A DNA stretch of 64,000 nucleotides, from positions 20,064 through 84,063 of the forward strand of contig QANU01095813.1 of the NCBI GenBank assembly GCA_003254905.1, written 5' to 3'. The first letter of the stretch is position 1. Every line of letters starts with the position of its first letter. Source of the DNA: Nissolia schottii (lineage: Eukaryota > Streptophyta > Magnoliopsida > Fabales > Fabaceae). Position numbers and translations under genes: made by a program. Below, piece by piece: positions 37,101 through 47,533 of the stretch. Below the pieces are notes generated by a model. That model had not been told where the DNA came from and did not search any database. It saw only the letters and a program-made list of their open reading frames with translations.

Positions 37101-39280
37101 CTTTTTATTAGTTAAATCATTAAAAGAACCAACTTATAAGAAGTTTAGAGATTTGTAAACCATTTGAGCTTACGATGCATCTTTCTACAAATATTGTATT
37201 AAAAAATATTAATTTATCACATTAAATCATATAACTCATCAATATGTTATATTATATCATGAAATGATAATAAAATTAAATAAATTTAATTATAAAAATT
37301 ATCAAAAATAGATCAATTTAATAGTATAGAGTATTTACCTCGTATAGTAGATAAGAAACCACCTTATCAAATTCGTCCATACTTATTAGTTATTGCGGTA
37401 ACTTCTCGCGTCAAAATAATTTGTCCAAGTAGCTTCATGGGCGTGAGCCTATTTCCTTACAAGGCTTTCTGCAACTTTCAAAACCAACGGATCAACATTA
37501 ACTCATTAAGGACTAAGTAATAATGATCCTCTTCATTTTTCAATTCATATTTCAACAGAAATTCAAATACTAAGAACATAATGAATTGGGATGTTAATAA
37601 ATGTCCAACTTTTCCATGTGGTGCCACTTTCCCACTATAGAAGGAACAAAATCTGACACAATCTTCTTGTACAGGGGACTCCCATAATACAATACAGAAT
37701 AGAGACTGAGATAACATGAGATGGGATTGGATTGGAGGCTTTATGGGTCTAAAGATTTGTAGGAGTTTGCTTAGAGTCTTAGTCACGCCTCTGTTTTCAC
37801 TGGCTTGACACCCAATTTTCCTCGGCTTCATATGGCACATGCCAACAAGTTTCAAGAGTTATTCATTTTTTGTTGCAAGACAACAAATGATTCTGTAGCG
37901 ACAAAGCCTTCCTATATGTTGATCCATCCATCATTCCCAAGTTTGTGGACAGGACTATTCAATTGATTACTCTTGTGGAATGAAAGCGCATGGCAAGTGG
38001 AGGGAAGGTGTATTGCTGAAATCCATAATGCTATCTATACGCGCATATTCATACAGATTATATCATTTTATATCTTCATAACCTCCTAATCACAATCGGC
38101 TTCACTTTATTTTTGTTACGTACTTATATTGTGATTTTGCCACGTACCCTACTAACAAATAAGAGATGCTTAACACATTTTAATTACCGATATTTAAAAT
38201 TTAAAATTTATTAAGCTCTATTTAATAAAATTCGAGCCAGCTCCGTTCATATAAATTAAAATCCTTTCGATACTATTTCCCCCCCTTTTTCATTCACAAG
38301 ACTTTATACTATATTTATCATACAGGTTTAAGGGGGTGAAACCAACCTTTTTTTAGGCATTGTGAATTTTTTTTTAATTAACAAGGAACAAAAAACACTC
38401 CATTGAAAGATATTACAACTCCATTGTCTAGGCCTCTACTAGTTTTTTTCATTCAGGCCTTTACTTCTTTTGCACTTTAGTTTCCAAATTCAAGTTGATT
38501 ACGTCAACACCTATTTGAATTTGAGGGGATGTCAAGATATTTTCCTATTTGATCTTAATAGTTAAGATATTTTCCAATCTTATTTTAGATTGATTTAATT
38601 TAATTTGAATTGATTATGTTATTATTTTATGATTTTACTTCTAGCCTATATATAGAAGCTATCTCATTATACATTCAAAATAAATCACTATTAATAATAT
38701 TATCAGTTTTTTCTATTATCTCTTTTATTGTTTTTACTGTGCTACTATCCCCGCCCACGATGCTTAACAATGCATAAGGAAAGGATTCCAAATCCATTAG
38801 CTAAGAAGGCAAGGAAAAGAAAATGTTGAACGACATTAACAAAATGAAAACCTAAAGATGGCTAATGTTTATGATTAGCCAAGTCATCAACATAGAAGTT
38901 TATTTCCCTAAAGATATGATGTGATTGAATGATTAAGGGTTTGTTTGGATTATTTTTTTTTAAAAATAAAATAGTTTTTTATAATAAAAAATACCTTTAT
39001 AATTTTAAAAATGTTTCGGTATAACTTAAAATATATTTTTTATTTGTTTTATTAAAAAAAATGTTATACTAACAAAAACTCTACTAGAAAACACTTTTAT
39101 TATAAACAACTATAAATCGTCTCAATAATAACATTAATAGGTTTCACTGAGGGTGAAGAAGGATAGAAGTATGGGAGATAGAATTCATATATCAGAAATT
39201 TTACAACTATATTTCCTCACATTAAACAAATGCTTGTAATATGCATATCGTCAAAAATTTATAATTGTATGAGTGACGGT
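34134..39280. other. Long AT-rich intergenic spacer
   Basis: No gene supported with confidence. An inverted-looking segment near 35870-36120 repeats TTAAATGAGTTGGA-like text. A less AT-rich stretch at 36520-36720 contains AACAGCCCAAACCCGACTAC and is unexplained. A longer open frame on the minus strand lies at 37478-37852. Confidence 0.45.
37478..37852 (-). other. Unrecognised minus-strand open frame
   Basis: About 125 codons open. The upstream codon is TTG, and the first ATG codons lie a few residues in (MCHMKPRKIGC). It sits in a patch richer in GC than the surrounding spacer. No domain, signal peptide or splice context was recognised. It may be a dead exon or a non-coding transcript. Confidence 0.2.
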
Positions 39281-39447
39281 ACTGAAATCACCACAAGGTA
39301 TGTTGATTTCAATACCATTTTATAAAAAAAAACAAAAACTGGTTGTGCCTGATATCACCATAATGCATGGCAATTCAGCACTGATAGGACACCTGAAAAA
39401 TGACAGGGAAAGGTGCTGAAATCGCCATGCATTGTGGTGATTTCAGA
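39281..39447. repeat. Left-end 33-nt palindromes
   Basis: The first unit (39281-39313) pairs CTGAAATCACC with the complement GTTGATTTCA across the middle. The third (39415-39447) pairs CTGAAATCGCCA with TGGTGATTTCAG nearly perfectly. The middle unit is one base shorter. Length and centre match the units at 22.4 kb, with CTGAAATC in place of CTGAATTC. Confidence 0.8.
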
Positions 39448-39655
39448 CCTCTCTCAGCTCAAATTCAAAGATCAATTGCACTTCATCCTCACTATAAATG
39501 GCTCATTCACTTCTTCCTCTTCACTTCTTCATAACATAACAGACTCATTTTTCTCTTCTTGCTTTCATTCTCTTTTGTCATTTTGTTCTCTTTTCTTTCT
39601 CACATACTCATTCTTATCTTCTTTAATTGTTTGTGTTTTTGTTTTGATAAAAAAA

Positions 39656-40180
39656 ATGAATAGGGGAGGTGTTGCTGCGTTTATTTTTTATAATGGTTCT
39701 GTGCAAAAGAATAATGTTGGAGGTGTTGAGTTTATTAGTGAAAATGATTTCGAGTTTATTGTAATTGGGCTATCCATGTCATTTGGATATTTGTGTGGTG
39801 TAATATCTTCTCATTTTCAGAAGAGTATGATAAGAATAAGATATAAAGCTTTAATGTCTTTCATGAATGGGTTGATAAAATATCGACCTGTGACGATATC
39901 AAATGACCTCTAAGTGCAGCAGATGTTTTCTTTATACGAAAATTATAAGACACATCTGCGTGACATTGATATGCTTGTGAATTTTGAGGAGGTTGGTGCT
40001 AACGTCGATTTAAATGTTGGTCCAAGTTCAAACGAAGTGCATCAGCAAGACGTTGAGTCAGTATTACTGTCAGATGATGAGTTCTTCGCAGATAAAGATG
40101 ATGATGCAAGCTGGAGCTAGCATGAAAGTGACATTTTTGAAGGCAATAGAACTGACAATGATTCAGATAATGTTATATAA
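39656..40180 (+). pseudogene. MULE transposase N-terminal segment, broken
   Basis: A frame starting at ATG 39656 (MNRGGVAAFIFYNGSV...GGVEFISENDF) with stops at 39911 and 40118. It reads through to an Asp/Glu/Ser-rich tail (ESVLLSDDEFFADKDDD, then DIFEGNRTDNDSD). This layout, with a short beta-rich N-terminal module then an acidic linker, is what precedes the MuDR domain in plant MULE transposases. The DNA-binding and catalytic parts follow in the next entry. An approximately 45-bp sequence (TAGCAAAATAAACTATAATT...) is duplicated at 40185 and 40443, between the two parts. Confidence 0.5.
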
Positions 40181-40500
40181 ATTTAGTAGCAAAATAAACT
40201 ATAATTATAATTATAATTATAATTACATTTAACTATTGGGTTTATATAATTACTTGTTTATAAATTAATGTCAAGTCAATTAAACCAAATGAAAATATTT
40301 TGTACTAAAATGGATCTAACAATATTATACCATAAATTAATTATGTACATTAACAGATATGCAAAGTATGCTCTATGCTCGCCTCGTGATGAGGATTTTG
40401 TGTATCAGAACTGCAAATCTGTTGACTAGAAATTGTAGTTTAGTAGCAAAATAAACTATAATTATAATTGTAATTCTCTGTTATTACATTTAATTAATTA

Positions 40501-41400
40501 ATGAGTTTATTAAATGATACAGATGACGAAGGAAATGCACAACTGTATGATCCACCAATTTTCTTGCGCACCTTTCATATTGAGGGGATGTGTGCAGCTG
40601 ATTTTGGAGATTTGCATAATGATTATTTTGCAGGTGATGATTTGCACATAGGGAAGTATTTTGTTTATAAGGATGCAATTAAAGAAGCTGTTGTAAGCAA
40701 TTGCTTACACATTGGAGTGGATTACAAAATTAAAAAGTCTGAACCAGCGCTGTACTTCTGCAAATGCAAGAACTTTGACCAAGGATTTCAATGACTTATT
40801 AAGGCCACACTAAAAAAAATAGTTGCTTCTGGGAGGTCACAAAATACAACGACCCTTATGCTTGCCTTGCTATGCGACTTATAGACGACCACTCAAAGTT
40901 GAGTTCTTTCAAGATTATTGCCATGATATTGGCACAAATAAGGGCGAAGCCAACAACGGCTATAAAGTTCATTAAAGCAACTATTATGGACAACGAAGGA
41001 TATTGGCCATCGTATAGAAAATCTTGGCTTGCAAAGCAAAAAATAATTGCACAAGTCTATGACAATTGGGAACAATCCTACAATGATTTGCCATATTGGT
41101 TGATTGCATTACAACATTTTGATAATTCATACCCATATGAAGTTGATATTACTGATGCTTACAATGTCGATGGATCTATTAGGACAGATGCTATAACTTT
41201 TTGACGTTCATTATGGGTTTTTGGCCCTTGTATTAACGCATTCATATACTGTAAACCTATGATCTAGGCAGATGGAGCACACTTGTATGAAAAATACAAA
41301 TGTATTTTGTTGATGACATCAACACAAGATGACAACCAAAACATTGTTCCCATTACATTTGCGATTATTGAGGGTGAAACAGGAGATGCTTGATATTTTT
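40501..41400 (+). pseudogene. MULE (MuDR-type) transposase, truncated
   Basis: Residues from ATG 40501 include the MuDR-domain signature FVYKDAIKEAVVSNCLHIG then VDYKIKKSEPALYFCKCKN. There is a stop at 40792. A one-base frameshift lies in the A-run 40812-40819. From 40818 on, the frame carries the typical block DHSKLSS, then YRKSWLAKQKIIAQVYDNWEQSY. Further stops fall at 41202, 41265 and 41391. The first catalytic Asp region of the DDE domain is visible (ADGAHLYEKYK near 41268). The sequence then switches to the opposite-strand gene, so the second Asp and the Glu are missing. It cannot encode active transposase. Confidence 0.85.
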
Positions 41401-41429
41401 AACGGTCTCGTAGGTCATACACTGACTAA

Positions 41430-43680
41430 ATTGCACCACTAGTACTAGCTCCCTCGTCATTACCTCGACGCCCCATTAACCATTGCACTCATTTCTGCAC
41501 TCCTTGAACCCCCCTCGTAAAAAGGTTTTCCCTCCTACCAAATATAGGCAACAATTGGCTCAGAGTTACACCACTCGTGTTGTCATTATCATCATATGAT
41601 GCATCTTTCGGTAACTCCTTTAAATTGATTGGTTCCCTAACCCCAGTGCCAGAACCTCACGGCTTGGAAAAACCTCTCCGCACTTCCACACGATCTAGGT
41701 CAATCGATCTTCTTGATGATCGTATGCATGGCTCACTAAATCTTGAAAAAGATCTTACATGGAAGGACCTTTTACCATACGATTGTTGGCTACTGTACCC
41801 TTCACCAACAAGAGGAGATCATGTGTCAGGTCTATATAGAGGTGGAGTGACTTCAACTTCAACATGATATGGAGTCACTTCAACTTCATCAGCTTCATTC
41901 TGAGGAGGTTGTGACGACAAGGGACCAGGATTGAAAAATTCAAAATTCTCGACAATTTGGTGTAATTGTTGAGCCATTTGTTCACCTAACCAAGCTGTTA
42001 ACTGAGTGTTAAAACTTTGTTGCAATGGCATTGGGGGTTGCTGACCAAATATGCCATGTTGAGGAGACAAAGCATAGAAACCCGGTTAGGGAGGCGGAAC
42101 AAAGAAACTAGGTTGGGGAGACGGAGCAAATAAACCAAGTTGGGAAGGCGGAACAAAAAAATTATGCGGGACTGCTGGTGCATAGAAACCATGCGGAGGC
42201 GCATCACCAAATCCATGTGGTGGGGGCACATTACCATGTGGTGACGAAGGATAGTATTGCTGCAAAACATCAGGTACCTGTTGATGATCGTTTATTACCT
42301 TAAGAAATCTACGACCATTCTCCATACACCACTGCCAATACTGCACGATTGGTTTATAAGTAATAAGTTGCTCAATGACCAGTGCTATGCAATTGACTCA
42401 CCTTTGGATCCACTTGTAATGCCTTTGCACCCAGTTTATACACGCCAGTCCTTGTGGATTTCCCCTTAAATCGAGATTATGTTTGTGACCCAGAATGTTG
42501 TAGCTAGGCCCAACAGGCACCGATTGAACAAGACCAAATTGACGGAGCACGTGATCAGTTGCATGCCACTCAACAATCTCAAAGCATATTAGTGAACATA
42601 CTATTGATCACGTACCACGTTTATTCCTCACTTCCATTGGGATGACTGTAGCAACTCGTGGTTCATGATATGGCTACCATATAAACTACACACACAAAAA
42701 ATCAATTACGTTGGGATATTAACAGAACACAATTGTTAATAATATTTTAACTAATTAATCTATACCTCGTCTGAGGAGGTATCATCTATGACTTTTCTGC
42801 ATTCTTTGATGGTAATATTATCAACATTAGGAATATACACATGATTAGCCCATCTGCAAGTTATTATATTAATTAAGTCAATAATATAAAAAAAGGTTCT
42901 ATTAAAATAATAATAAACATTGCAATTGTCAACTTAATAAACTCTTACCTTACTACAAGGGGAAAATGGAACTAGTTTAGGTCATGTGAATTGGGTGCAA
43001 GTGTATGAAATCTATAAAATGCCCACACTTGAAGAAGCACCAAGCTTTTACATGTTGCGCTTGTAGCACGACATAAAGATCTCTGAAGCATAGCAAAGAT
43101 AGATGAACCTCAACTATATTTTCTCAAGGCACCCAAATCTTGAAGAATAACCAAGTACTTTGAATGGATCCAATTATCATGCTTGTCACAAAACAAAAAA
43201 TTGTCAAACAACCGCAATATATATTTGCTGGCATGCCATGTCACTGTTTGCTGCATGTCATGCTCATCAATATCGTCACGAATAATGGCGCCAAAATTAT
43301 TGTTCAACCGCAGCGAATTACCGAATGCTCCATTTATGTCATTGGGACCAGGTGTTACTCCAAGAAGTTCCTGACATAAATTTACAAGACTTGGCCCGAA
43401 GAATACTATATCGGATGCAGTTACAGCTTCACCCTCACTGCCAATCCCAAGTATCATATTCACATCCTCTAATGTGATTGCATACTCACCATGTGGTAGA
43501 TGAAACGTGTGGGTCTTTGGCCCCCACCGCTCAACAAGCGCAACAATAAGTCTTTGGTACACTCCAATTTGGGATAACAAGGCTGCTTGTAATAAATCAA
43601 CATTTTTTAGATACGGTCGTATAAGGGGATTCAATGGCTCAATAATCTCGTGTCTAGTTCGCAACTGCCGCGCATGCTGT
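41430..43680 (-). pseudogene. Plant-mobile-domain (MAIN-like) protein, broken
   Basis: Read on the minus strand. An exon begins after an acceptor near 43678 (ATTATTACAG then HARQLRTRHEIIEPL). It carries the plant mobile domain hallmarks: YQRLIVALVERWGPKTHTF, HLPHGEYAITLEDVNMILG, and later SKYLVILQDLGALRKYS before a stop at 43110. Further exon-like pieces read ANHVYIPNVDNITIKECRKV (about 42783-42860), WQPYHEPRVA with HATDHVLRQFGLVQSVP (about 42500-42690), and YWQWCMENGRRFL followed by a Pro/Gly-rich tail with repeated FFVPP-type units (about 41820-42346). Several in-frame stops separate them. Host relatives (MAIL/MAIN) are nuclear proteins needed for meristem and TE silencing. This copy is transposon-borne and dead. 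Confidence 0.8.
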
Positions 43681-44086
43681 AATAATAAAATTAACATTAA
43701 AGAATAAACAAATAACAAGTGTTTTTTTATTGCTTTTATTTTTTACAATAAAATATGTCTGAATGTAGACATAACAATAAAATATAACATTAATAATGAC
43801 TATGTTTGAATCTAAAATAAATATAAACCTGATTATTTTAAAGGATTTTTTTTAAGATGTGTAATAACAGATTTACAATATCATCTTCTTTTCGATGTCT
43901 CATCTTCGTAACACTATTTTTCACTAAAACACAAATAAACTCTCAAACACTTTTTCTCATTATAACTTGTTTGAAAGAAGAAAAAAAAAATTATGAACTG
44001 AAGTGTTGGTAAAGAGGAAGGAAATGGGTGGATTATTTATATAGGTGTTGCTGCTGAAGGATTTGAAGTTGCCTTGCCCTCGAAAA

Positions 44087-44228
44087 CAGGCGCCTTGAGA
44101 AGTGGCGCTGTCGAGGCTGAAATCGATTGAATCAATGACGTTTTCAAAACTTCTCCTGTCCCCTAGTCAACGTCAAAGGCACAGATTGCTTTACACTTAA
44201 AATCGCCTCTTAGCTTGGCGATTTCAAT
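44087..44228. repeat. Right-end palindromes of the MULE element
   Basis: The unit at 44196-44228 pairs TTAAAATCGCC with GGCGATTTCAA (10 of 11). The unit at 44116-44148 starts GCTGAAATCG and ends CGTTTTCAAA, a weaker pairing. A third stem, CAGGCGCC against TGGCGCTG, lies at 44087-44110. The first two have the 33-nt length seen at the left end. Confidence 0.65.
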
Positions 44229-44922
44229 CCTCTTCTATTTTTTATTTTTACTTTTTTAAAAATGTTAAAATTGTCTAATATTACGATGACTTTAATTTTT
44301 TAACCTGTATGTTTGTAAAATACTTCCCAATCCATGTTTTGAACAAAACTAATTACCCAATTCTTGGTAATGCCCCTCATATATAAAACTTGTAAGACTT
44401 TAATGTTAGCAATAATGAGGCAAAATAAAATCTAGCCTAACATTCTGCCAGAACTAACACTGCTATGCCCATAAAGCAACAACGCTTGCAAGGGAGAAAG
44501 AATGAGACGGCATACATAGGAAGTTAATAGTATGTGGTGTCCAAATTTAAAAGGTAGGACGGTGGGGGCACGGGATCTGCATCAGGTTCAGTTTGGCGCA
44601 GTGTGATGTCATGTTGGTTGGATTTATCTGTTCATGTCGTAACTCTCCTAGTCCGTCCATTTGTTTCGGAAACACAGAAAAGAAAAGAAAAGAAAACGAT
44701 AGGGATAATAAAGAAACCCTTTTATGTGCGGTTCTCGATAGCATACACATTCATTCGCCAACCAGCGTTAAGGAAGCACACATTTCCTGTATGTACTCAA
44801 GCAGCCACATACACTTTACTTTTCTTCTGGTGAGTGTTAAATTGTTAGCTTCTTCAATAAGCATAATAATAACACTAATAATAACAACTCCCACTCAATC
44901 CCAGTCACCAACTTGCTCAAAT
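44229..44922. other. Upstream region and leader of the ALMT gene
   Basis: No separate gene. The plus-strand frame stays open and in register from 44593, with ATGs at 44611 and 44791. The encoded residues there look like translated leader (runs such as [10 protein letters not shown] and IIITLIITT) and not ALMT sequence. Confidence 0.5.
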
Positions 44923-47248
44923 ATGCCTCCGAAGCTGGCGAAATCGGGGTCCTTCCGCCACAGCTTCGCGGAGAAGAGGGAGAGGCTGCTTTCCATGAAC
45001 GGCGGCGGCGGCGGCTATTCCCAGATAGGGATCTCCGTGCCGGAATCCGACGTGGACGACGAGCAGCAGCCGCGGATTAGGTTCTGCTGCTGCTACTGCG
45101 GCTGCCGGTGGTACCGGGGTTTGTCGGACGGGATGGTAAAGTGGTGGAAGAGCGTGCGACGCGTGGCGGCTAAGGCGTGGGAGATGGGTCGATCTGACCC
45201 AAGGAACGTCATCTTCTCTGCGAAGCTGGGACTTGCTCTGACCCTCATTTCTCTCTTGATTTTCCTCAAAGAACCCTTCAAGGACGTGAGCCGCTACTCC
45301 GTCTGGGCCATCATGACCGTCGTCGTCGTCTTCGAATTCAGCATAGGTATATGAGTTTCTGATTAGTCCTTATTCTTATGTGTTAGTTCAATTCCAATCG
45401 GTGATTTTGGTCTTGTATCCTCTGTTACAAGCCCTAACTGTTTCGTCCAAACACGGTGCAGGGGCAACTTTTAGCAAGGGATTTAACAGAGGACTGGGGA
45501 CCTTGTCAGCAGGAGGGCTTGCTCTGGGAATTGCACAGCTATCAGCATTGGCAGGGGAATGGGAAGAACTTGTCATTATTATTAGCATCTTCATTGTAGG
45601 TCTGGCTTTCTAATCACTTTAGTTTTCCCTTTTGTTCTTGTTCAAGATTCACTCTTTCTCTGCTTTTCTGACAAGTTGTGTGACTGTGATTGATAGGGTT
45701 TTGCGCAACCTATGCAAAACTATACCCTACTTTGAAGGCTTATGAATACGGGTTCCGTGTGTTCATGATCACCTACTGCTTCATTACTGTCTCTGGGTAT
45801 CAAAAAGGGGAATTTGTTGACACGGCTGTGAATAGATTCTTGCTCATTGCACTTGGTGCTGCTGTATCTTTGGGTGTGAATGTCTGTATATATCCAATCT
45901 GGGCTGGTGAGGATCTGCATCAGCTTGTGGCAAAGAATTTCTTGGGTGTTGCAACATCTTTGGAAGGTTGTTGTCTACAATATTAATTAGTAACAAGTTA
46001 ATGCCTACCATTTAGTTTCACTGCCTTCAGAATCTTGTTTCCTTGGGGTGAATAACTCAGCTGAGCTTCTTTTTTCAGGTGTTGTCAATAACTACCTGAA
46101 TTGCATTGAATTTAAGAGGGTGCCATCGAAAATTCTTACTTACCAGGCTGCAGATGACCCAGTTTACAGCGGCTATAGATCAGCTGTTGAGTCTACCAGT
46201 AAAGAGGATGCACTGGTACTGTCTTCTTTCATTTTCTGTCTTATAATGTGTATCTCTTATATATCTGTCTTTACGAATGGTAAGCGCATACTATTGATTG
46301 AAGATGGGATTTGCTGTCTGGGAACCACCTCATGGTCGTTACAAAATGCTGAAATATCCATGGAAGAATTATGTCAAAGTAAGTGGGTCACTAAGGCATT
46401 GTGCATTTATGGTCATGGCTATGCATGGATGCATACTTTCTGAAATACAGGTACCTCTAGTTTGGAAACATTTCTCTTTCATTTTAATTTCTGAGCTATT
46501 TTTACGAGTGTTTGCAGTACTAACTACTTAGCTTCCCTTTTTAATTCATTAGGCCCCGGCTGAGATGAGACATGTTTTCCGCAGTGAGCTTCAAAGGGTG
46601 GGTTCTGAAGGGGCCAAAGTGTTACGAGAACTCGGAAACAAAGTTAAAAAGATGGAGAAACTGGGTCAAGAAGACTTGCTGTATGAAGTACACGAGGCAG
46701 CAGAAGAATTGCAACAGAAGATTGACAAGAAATCTTACCTTCTTGTTAACTCAGAGAGCTGGGAAATTGGAAACCGGCCGAGGGAGGAGGGTAATCCCCA
46801 AGGCCTCTGTAACATGAATGAAGAAAGAAAGTTTCTGGAGTACAAGTCTCTTAGTGAAGCTGTACTTGATCTCAGCTCAATTAAAGTTCCAGAGAGTTGG
46901 GATGGAATCTTAACTCCAGGTAGTAACCCTGCCGTGCCGCTGCCTGCTGCTGTTGGCTCTGAAAACATGTTCAGGAAACAGGTATCTTGGCCTGCTCATG
47001 TCTACCACAAACCAGATGCAGTGGCGAAAGAGGAAGAATCAAGAACTTACGAGAGTGCTAAAGCATTATCTCTAACAACATTCACATCGCTTCTGATTGA
47101 ATTTGTGGCAAGGCTTCAGAACCTGGTGGATTCCTTTGAAGAATTAGGGGAGATAGCAAACTTTATGGACCCTCTTGAGCAACACGCACCAGTAACCTCT
47201 GTTGGGTTTTGGACCAGATTGTTTAATTGCTTCAGATCCAAGGATTGA
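44923..47248 (+). CDS. Aluminum-activated malate transporter, ALMT9-like
   Basis: Six exons with GT-AG junctions: 44923-45346, 45462-45599, 45697-45966, 46079-46215, 46304-46450 and 46553-47248, giving 603 residues with phases 1,1,1,0,0. The start is chosen because [16 protein letters not shown] resembles the N-terminus of vacuolar-clade ALMTs. Two in-frame ATGs further 5' (44611, 44791) are rejected as leader. Transmembrane helices begin near residue 97 ([20 protein letters not shown]), with [20 protein letters not shown] next and further helices to about residue 250. The family motif WEPPHG lies at 329-334. The C-terminal half is soluble, with [25 protein letters not shown] and [10 protein letters not shown] blocks. 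The N-terminal extension and these blocks fit the ALMT4/6/9 clade, tonoplast anion channels carrying malate or chloride in guard cells and other tissues. The gene looks intact. Confidence 0.92.
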
Positions 47249-47533
47249 ACATGGACTCAACTCATGTCAAGAACTATCATGCAGGGCTCCTAACTGTGCA
47301 TCTCCATGGCTGATTCTAAATTACCAAGGAAGGCTGCAAACTTCGCCCCTCCTTGGTTGAAAGATTTTAGGATGCCTAAAGTTAAGGGAATACTGGAATA
47401 GCATGCTTTGTACTGACTTGAAAAATAGATGAGAATTGCGAGAGCAATCTTAAAAAGTAGACTAATAACTCACCTTTGTATACAATATTTTGTGTTAATA
47501 CACAATTTTGTTATGATAATTACAATACACAGA
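47249..47533. other. Convergent 3' ends of ALMT and P450 genes
   Basis: The ALMT gene (plus) and the first P450 gene (minus) are tail to tail, with only 285 bp between their stop codons. Both 3' untranslated regions must share or nearly share this stretch. Confidence 0.7.

Larger units (their letters stand above)
39281..44228. mobile_element. Decayed MULE / plant-mobile-domain composite element
   Basis: The span is bounded by 33-nt palindromes at both ends. On the left they lie at 39281-39313, 39348-39379 (32 nt) and 39415-39447, and on the right at 44116-44148 and 44196-44228. Inside, a Mutator-like transposase on the plus strand faces a plant-mobile-domain gene on the minus strand. Similar pairings of MULE transposase with a plant mobile domain are known in plants. 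The true ends and any 9-bp target duplication are not resolved, so the limits are minimal. Confidence 0.7.

Noticed and set aside
44611..44922. Upstream in-frame ATGs (44611, 44791) as the ALMT start
   Set aside because: The added residues do not look like ALMT sequence, while the block after 44923 matches the expected N-terminus of the vacuolar clade.
45720..45920. Minus-strand frames within ALMT exons
   Set aside because: Antisense shadows of coding exons.
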